Shown piece by piece: positions 23,766 through 27,132 of a stretch of DNA of 27,132 nt. Position 1 is the first letter of the stretch, and every line of letters starts with the position of its first letter. The notes under the pieces were generated by a model. The model was not told the DNA's origin. It did not search any database and saw nothing but the letters and a program-made list of their open reading frames with translations. This DNA is from an uncultured Bacilli bacterium (GTDB taxonomy: Bacteria > Bacillota_I > Bacilli_A > RF39 > UBA660): NCBI GenBank assembly GCA_947625365.1, contig CANQNZ010000007.1, forward strand, positions 1-27,132. The letters are read 5' to 3'. The position numbers were made by a program, and so were the translations under genes.

Positions 23766-23794
23766 AAAAAGGCTAGTTTAAAAAAGGTTAGTTT
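23766..23794 (+). repeat. Two near-identical 14-base direct repeats upstream of the ppdK -10
   Basis: AAAAAGGCTAGTTT (23766-23779) and AAAAAGGTTAGTTT (23781-23794) differ at one base and have a period of 15. They occupy the spacer and -35 region of the ppdK promoter. A partial third copy (AAAGGCTAGG) overlaps the ribosome site at about 23805-23814. They could bind a regulator, or could be a chance tandem repeat. Confidence 0.5.
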
Positions 23795-23802
23795 GCTATA
23801 AT
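23794..23802 (+). promoter_or_regulatory. Extended -10 promoter of ppdK
   Basis: TGCTATAAT is a perfect TATAAT with TGN extension and no clear -35, 21 bases before the ppdK ATG. Confidence 0.7.
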
Positions 23803-23823
23803 AGAAAGGCTAGGAGGAAAAAT

Positions 23824-26463
23824 ATGAAAAAATATGTTTATTTATTTAGTGAAGGAAATGCAGAAATGCGTAATTTACTTGGTGGTAAAGGGGCAAACTT
23901 AGCCGAAATGACTAATTTAGGAATGCCTATTCCTCAAGGCTTCACTGTTAGTACAGAAGCTTGTACTGAATATTATAATAATGGAAAGAAAATATCTAAA
24001 GAAATTGAAGAGCAAATTTTTAAAGCTTTAAAAACTTTAGAAGAAATTCAAGGGAAAAAATTTGGTGATAATGCTGACCCACTTTTAGTATCAGTTCGTT
24101 CTGGAGCACGCGCTTCAATGCCTGGTATGATGGACACTATTTTAAACTTAGGTTTAAATGATGAAGCAGTGGAAGGCTTTGCTAAAAAAACTAATAATCC
24201 AAGATTTGCTTATGACTCTTATCGTCGTTTTATTCAAATGTATTCTGATGTTGTAATGGAAGTGCCAAAATCATACTTTGAAAAAATTATTGATGAAGTA
24301 AAAGAAGCAAAAGGTATTAAATATGATACTGAACTTACAGTTGATGATTTAAAAGAATTAGTTGTAAGATTTAAAAAAGTTTATAAAGATGCTATGAACG
24401 GTGAAGATTTCCCTCAAGATGCTACAGAGCAATTAATGGGTGCTGTTAAAGCAGTATTTAGATCATGGGATAATCCAAGAGCCATTGTTTATCGTCGAAT
24501 GAATGATATTCCAGGTGACTGGGGAACTGCTGTAAATGTTCAAGCAATGGTATTTGGTAACATGGGAGAAACATCTGGTACAGGTGTAGCCTTTACTCGT
24601 AATCCATCTACTGGTGAAAAAGGAATTTACGGTGAATATTTAATTAATGCTCAAGGTGAAGATGTTGTAGCTGGTGTTCGTACGCCATCTCCAATAACTA
24701 AACTTGAACAAGACCTTCCAGAATGTTATCAAGAATTTATGAGTTTAGCTCAAAAACTTGAAGACCATTATCGTGATATGCAAGATATGGAATTTACTAT
24801 TCAAGAAGGAAAGTTATATTTCTTACAAACTAGAAATGGTAAAAGAACAGCCCAAGCTGCTATTCAAATTGCATGTGATTTAGTGGATGAAGGTAAAATT
24901 ACAGAAGAAGAAGCAGTAATGCGCATTGAAGCAAAATCTTTGGACCAATTACTTCATCCAACCTTTAATAAAGATGCTTTAGCTAAAGGCGAAGTAATTG
25001 GCGCTGGTCTTCCTGCTTCTCCAGGAGCTGCGGCTGGTAAAATTGTCTTTACTGCAGAAGAAGCGAAAAAAGAAGGTATTGGTGGCAAAGGAGATAAAGT
25101 TGTTTTAGTTCGTTTAGAAACTACTCCAGAAGATATTGAAGGAATGGTTGCCTCTCAAGGTATTTTAACTGTTCGTGGAGGAATGACTTCTCATGCGGCT
25201 GTTGTAGCTCGTGGTATGGGTACTTGCTGTGTATCTGGTTGCGGAGATATTAAAATTAATGAAGAAAAAGAAGAATTTACTTTAGGTGGTAAAACCTTTA
25301 AAAAAGGTGATTATATTTCTTTAGATGGTACTACTGGTAATATTTATAAAGGAGAAATAGCGACTGAAGAAGCGTCTGTATCTGGTAACTTTGGACGTAT
25401 TATGAGTTGGGCTGATAAAGCACGTAAATTAATTGTTCGTACTAATGCGGATAATCCAAGAGATACCAAAAATGCTATTAATTTAGGAGCTGAGGGTATT
25501 GGTTTATGCCGTACTGAGCATATGTTCTTTGATGAAGAACGTATTCCTAAAATTCGTAAAATGATTTTATCAGAAACAGTTGAAGAAAGAGAAAAAGCTT
25601 TAAATGAATTAATACCATTCCAAAAAGGTGATTTTAAAGCAATGTATAAAGAGTTAAAGGGATTACCTATGACAGTTCGTTACTTAGACCCACCTCTACA
25701 TGAATTTTTACCTACTGAAGAAGAGGATATCAAAGCTTTAGCTAAAGATATGGGTGTAAGTGTAGAACATTTAAAACAAAAATGTGATGAACTACATGAA
25801 TTTAACCCAATGATGGGACATCGTGGATGTCGTCTTGCGGTAACATATCCGGAAATTGCTAAAATGCAAACTCGTGCTTTAATGGAAGCAGCAATCGAAG
25901 TACACGAAGAAGATGGCTATGATATTACACCAGAAATTATGATTCCTTTAGTAGGCGAGAAGAAAGAGTTAAAATTTGTTAAGGACGTTGTTATTGAAAC
26001 AGCTGAGGCCGTTAAGAAAGAAAAAAATTCAGACATTGAATATCATATTGGTACAATGATTGAAATTCCTCGTGCCGCTTTACTTGCTGATGAAATCGCC
26101 GAAGAAGCTGAATTCTTCTCATTTGGTACTAACGATTTAACTCAAATGACTTTCGGTTTCTCAAGAGATGATGCCGGAAAATTCTTAGATGCATATTATG
26201 CTAATAAGATTTATGAGTCTGACCCATTTGCTAAATTAGACCAAAATGGTGTTGGAAAGCTTGTTAAAATGGCTGTAGAAGCTGGACGTAAAACAAGACC
26301 AGATATTAAGTTAGGTATTTGTGGCGAACACGGAGGAGACCCAGCATCTGTTGAATTCTGTCATAATATTGGCTTAACATATGTTTCATGTTCACCATTT
26401 AGAGTGCCAATAGCTCGTCTTGCCGCTGCTCAAGCTGCTATACGCGAAAAGGAAAGCAAATAA
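23824..26463 (+). CDS. ppdK: Pyruvate, phosphate dikinase
   Basis: PPDK interconverts pyruvate, ATP and phosphate with PEP, AMP and pyrophosphate in the cytosol. In pyrophosphate-using anaerobes it can run toward ATP and pyruvate. The 879-residue protein has the nucleotide-binding N-terminal domain (GGKGANLAEMTNLGMPIPQG; GETSGTGVAFTRNPSTGEKG), the central phosphohistidine domain with His457 in GGMTSHAAVVARGMGTC, and the C-terminal PEP/pyruvate barrel with GLCRTEHMFF, GEHGGDPASVEFC and the catalytic Cys856 in YVSCSPFRVPIARLA. All catalytic residues are present. AGGAGGA lies 5-6 bases before the ATG. Its codon use looks more GC- and CGT-rich than its neighbours, in keeping with high expression. 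Confidence 0.97.
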   Translation: MKKYVYLFSEGNAEMRNLLGGKGANLAEMTNLGMPIPQGFTVSTEACTEYYNNGKKISKEIEEQIFKALKTLEEIQGKKFGDNADPLLVSVRSGARASMPGMMDTILNLGLNDEAVEGFAKKTNNPRFAYDSYRRFIQMYSDVVMEVPKSYFEKIIDEVKEAKGIKYDTELTVDDLKELVVRFKKVYKDAMNGEDFPQDATEQLMGAVKAVFRSWDNPRAIVYRRMNDIPGDWGTAVNVQAMVFGNMGETSGTGVAFTRNPSTGEKGIYGEYLINAQGEDVVAGVRTPSPITKLEQDLPECYQEFMSLAQKLEDHYRDMQDMEFTIQEGKLYFLQTRNGKRTAQAAIQIACDLVDEGKITEEEAVMRIEAKSLDQLLHPTFNKDALAKGEVIGAGLPASPGAAAGKIVFTAEEAKKEGIGGKGDKVVLVRLETTPEDIEGMVASQGILTVRGGMTSHAAVVARGMGTCCVSGCGDIKINEEKEEFTLGGKTFKKGDYISLDGTTGNIYKGEIATEEASVSGNFGRIMSWADKARKLIVRTNADNPRDTKNAINLGAEGIGLCRTEHMFFDEERIPKIRKMILSETVEEREKALNELIPFQKGDFKAMYKELKGLPMTVRYLDPPLHEFLPTEEEDIKALAKDMGVSVEHLKQKCDELHEFNPMMGHRGCRLAVTYPEIAKMQTRALMEAAIEVHEEDGYDITPEIMIPLVGEKKELKFVKDVVIETAEAVKKEKNSDIEYHIGTMIEIPRAALLADEIAEEAEFFSFGTNDLTQMTFGFSRDDAGKFLDAYYANKIYESDPFAKLDQNGVGKLVKMAVEAGRKTRPDIKLGICGEHGGDPASVEFCHNIGLTYVSCSPFRVPIARLAAAQAAIREKESK

Positions 26464-26582
26464 TTTAAAAACGTTCTGAATTAATTTATAAAATTATTGA
26501 TAAATAATGATGTTATTAGACTTATGATAAGCTAAGCGTTTCAAAATAATTCTTTAAAGAAAATTTCTATTTAAATATCAAT

Positions 26583-26639
26583 TGCATTCCGAACTTGACT
26601 GTGGCACAAGCTGCTGTAAATGAAAAAATAAATAAATAA
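26583..26639 (+). pseudogene. Possible relic of a second ppdK 3' end
   Basis: About 120 bases after ppdK, an open stretch without a start reads CIPNLTVAQAAVNEKINK and then a stop. It resembles the last residues of the intact PPDK (LAAAQAAIREKESK and stop): over those 14 positions eight residues are identical, and both end at the same point. A Cys-x-Pro lies upstream in both, but the relic lacks several residues between it and the conserved tail. It could be the remains of an older ppdK copy left behind after gene replacement or partial duplication. Chance similarity is not excluded, given the short length. Confidence 0.5.
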
Positions 26640-26647
26640 TATAATTT

Positions 26648-26675
26648 AGACTAGGATATTTCATCTTAGTCTTTT
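26648..26675 (+). terminator. Hairpin terminator before the Abi_2 gene
   Basis: AGACTAGGAT-ATTTC-ATCTTAGTCT (10 base pairs including one G-T) followed by TTT. It probably ends ppdK transcription, with a 3' untranslated region of about 200 bases, or the transcript of a small RNA in that gap. Confidence 0.8.
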
Positions 26676-26683
26676 ATATTTTA

Positions 26684-26692
26684 TGATATAAT
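26684..26692 (+). promoter_or_regulatory. Extended -10 promoter of the Abi_2 gene
   Basis: TGATATAAT, the same nine bases as in front of dnaE, lies 22 bases before the ATG; the -35 is weak. AGAAGG serves as ribosome site. Confidence 0.65.
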
Positions 26693-26714
26693 ATTTTTAC
26701 AAGAAGGTTATAGC

Positions 26715-27132
26715 ATGATTGAAAATTTTACTACAAATACTTTAAGACCTATGATGAAAATTTCTGAAATGGTTCCATATTTAAAACAAAAAAATATTAA
26801 ATTTGAAGAATGCAAAGAACAAGATGCTGAACAATATCTTAGAGAAAATAATAATTATTTTAATGTAACATCATATAAAAATAATTTTATTAAGTATCAA
26901 TGTGGGGAATCAACAGGTAAATATATTGATTTAGATTTTGCTTACTTGAAAGACTTATCAATTATAGATTATAGAACTAGAATTGTACTATTTAAAATGA
27001 TAATTGATATTGAACATTATTTAAAAATAAGAATATTAAATAGCATAGAGAAAATAGATGAAGAAGACGGATACAATATTATAAATTTATATCTTGATAA
27101 AGATTATAATGATGAACAGTTTCCTAAAAGAG
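26715..27132 (+). CDS. Abi_2-family (AbiD/AbiF-like) abortive infection protein, 5' part
   Basis: The first 139 codons of a gene cut by the window edge. The sequence fits the Abi_2 family: a motif for a short N-terminal helix pair (KISEMVPYLKQKNIKFEECK), the NYFNVTSYKNNF turn typical of the family's 'NYYRL..Y...F' block, then AYLKDLSIIDYRTRIVLFKM and IIDIEHYLKIRILNSIEK, corresponding to 'L..lY.fD..LR.ll...i..IEi.lr'. Abi_2 proteins are HEPN-like factors involved in phage defence; a conserved R-x4-6-H HEPN motif would lie around or beyond the window edge and cannot be checked. The gene is a separate unit with its own promoter. Its AT content matches the surroundings, so acquisition is not evident. 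Confidence 0.75.
   Translation, partial: MIENFTTNTLRPMMKISEMVPYLKQKNIKFEECKEQDAEQYLRENNNYFNVTSYKNNFIKYQCGESTGKYIDLDFAYLKDLSIIDYRTRIVLFKMIIDIEHYLKIRILNSIEKIDEEDGYNIINLYLDKDYNDEQFPKR

Noticed and set aside
1..27132. CRISPR arrays, tRNA or rRNA genes, insertion sequences and prophage attachment sites
   Set aside because: No spaced direct repeats of array type, no cloverleaf or rRNA segments, no transposase and no flanking target duplications were seen. The Xer recombinase looks like the chromosomal type rather than a phage integrase.
26715..27132. Abi_2 gene as part of a larger defence island
   Set aside because: Only its 5' part is in the window, and all genes to its left are housekeeping or unknown. 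Composition does not differ from the neighbours, so an island cannot be supported from here.

Overview
The window is a compact, AT-rich (roughly 30% GC by eye) stretch of a Firmicutes-type chromosome. Gene content and order resemble Bacillus subtilis but are streamlined, as in small-genome Bacilli and gut lineages close to the Mollicutes. Stops include TGA (rsgA, the DUF1292 gene, the second unknown gene before xerC), so the genetic code is standard and this is not a Mycoplasma. MurF, MltG and a PASTA kinase tail imply a peptidoglycan wall. The lineage assignment is inference; gene identities rest on visible motifs.

Layout. (1) 1-2330: the end of a PASTA Ser/Thr kinase (prkC), then rsgA and rpe, facing a minus-strand small membrane protein and a 52-residue ribosomal protein L28 (rpmB). 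This is the prkC-rsgA-rpe...rpmB(minus) order of B. subtilis. (2) 2333-3049: an AlkD-type DNA alkylation repair protein with a possibly leaderless mRNA. (3) 3127-9733: the yrzL-yrrK-yrzB-yrrL-yrrM...yrrN-yrrO...greA block (ireB-like, ruvX, DUF1292, mltG, trmR, trhP1, trhP2, greA), with murF inserted between trmR and trhP1 and no udk. (4) 9812-11697: single-gene units for trigger factor and LemA, each with its own promoter and terminator. (5) 11779-19964: dnaE and polC side by side, then a metallophosphoesterase. (6) 20099-21982: two unrecognised acidic proteins overlapping each other and a XerC-type recombinase, behind a strong promoter with a perfect palindrome over its -10. (7) 22038-26463: a membrane-anchored WG-repeat protein and pyruvate phosphate dikinase. 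(8) 26464-27132: a gap with what looks like a decayed second ppdK 3' end, then the start of an Abi_2-family (AbiD/AbiF-like) gene cut by the window edge.

How the genes work together. Ribosome assembly and translation are served by RsgA, L28, trigger factor and the TrmR/TrhP wobble-uridine pathway. The envelope is served by PrkC, IreB-like, MltG and MurF, replication and repair by DnaE, PolC, RuvX, XerC and the AlkD-like protein, and carbon metabolism by Rpe and PPDK. Most transcription units have recognisable sigma-A promoters, several of the extended -10 type, and short hairpin terminators.

The strongest unexplained signal is sequence-wide. The tetranucleotide GATC occurs only twice in 27 kb, while Asp codons before a C are written GAC, which suggests selection against GATC. 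Other points of interest are the hairpin terminators folded over stop codons, the palindromic operator and unknown gene pair before xerC, the ppdK relic, and an IreB-like protein without the usual N-terminal phosphorylation segment.
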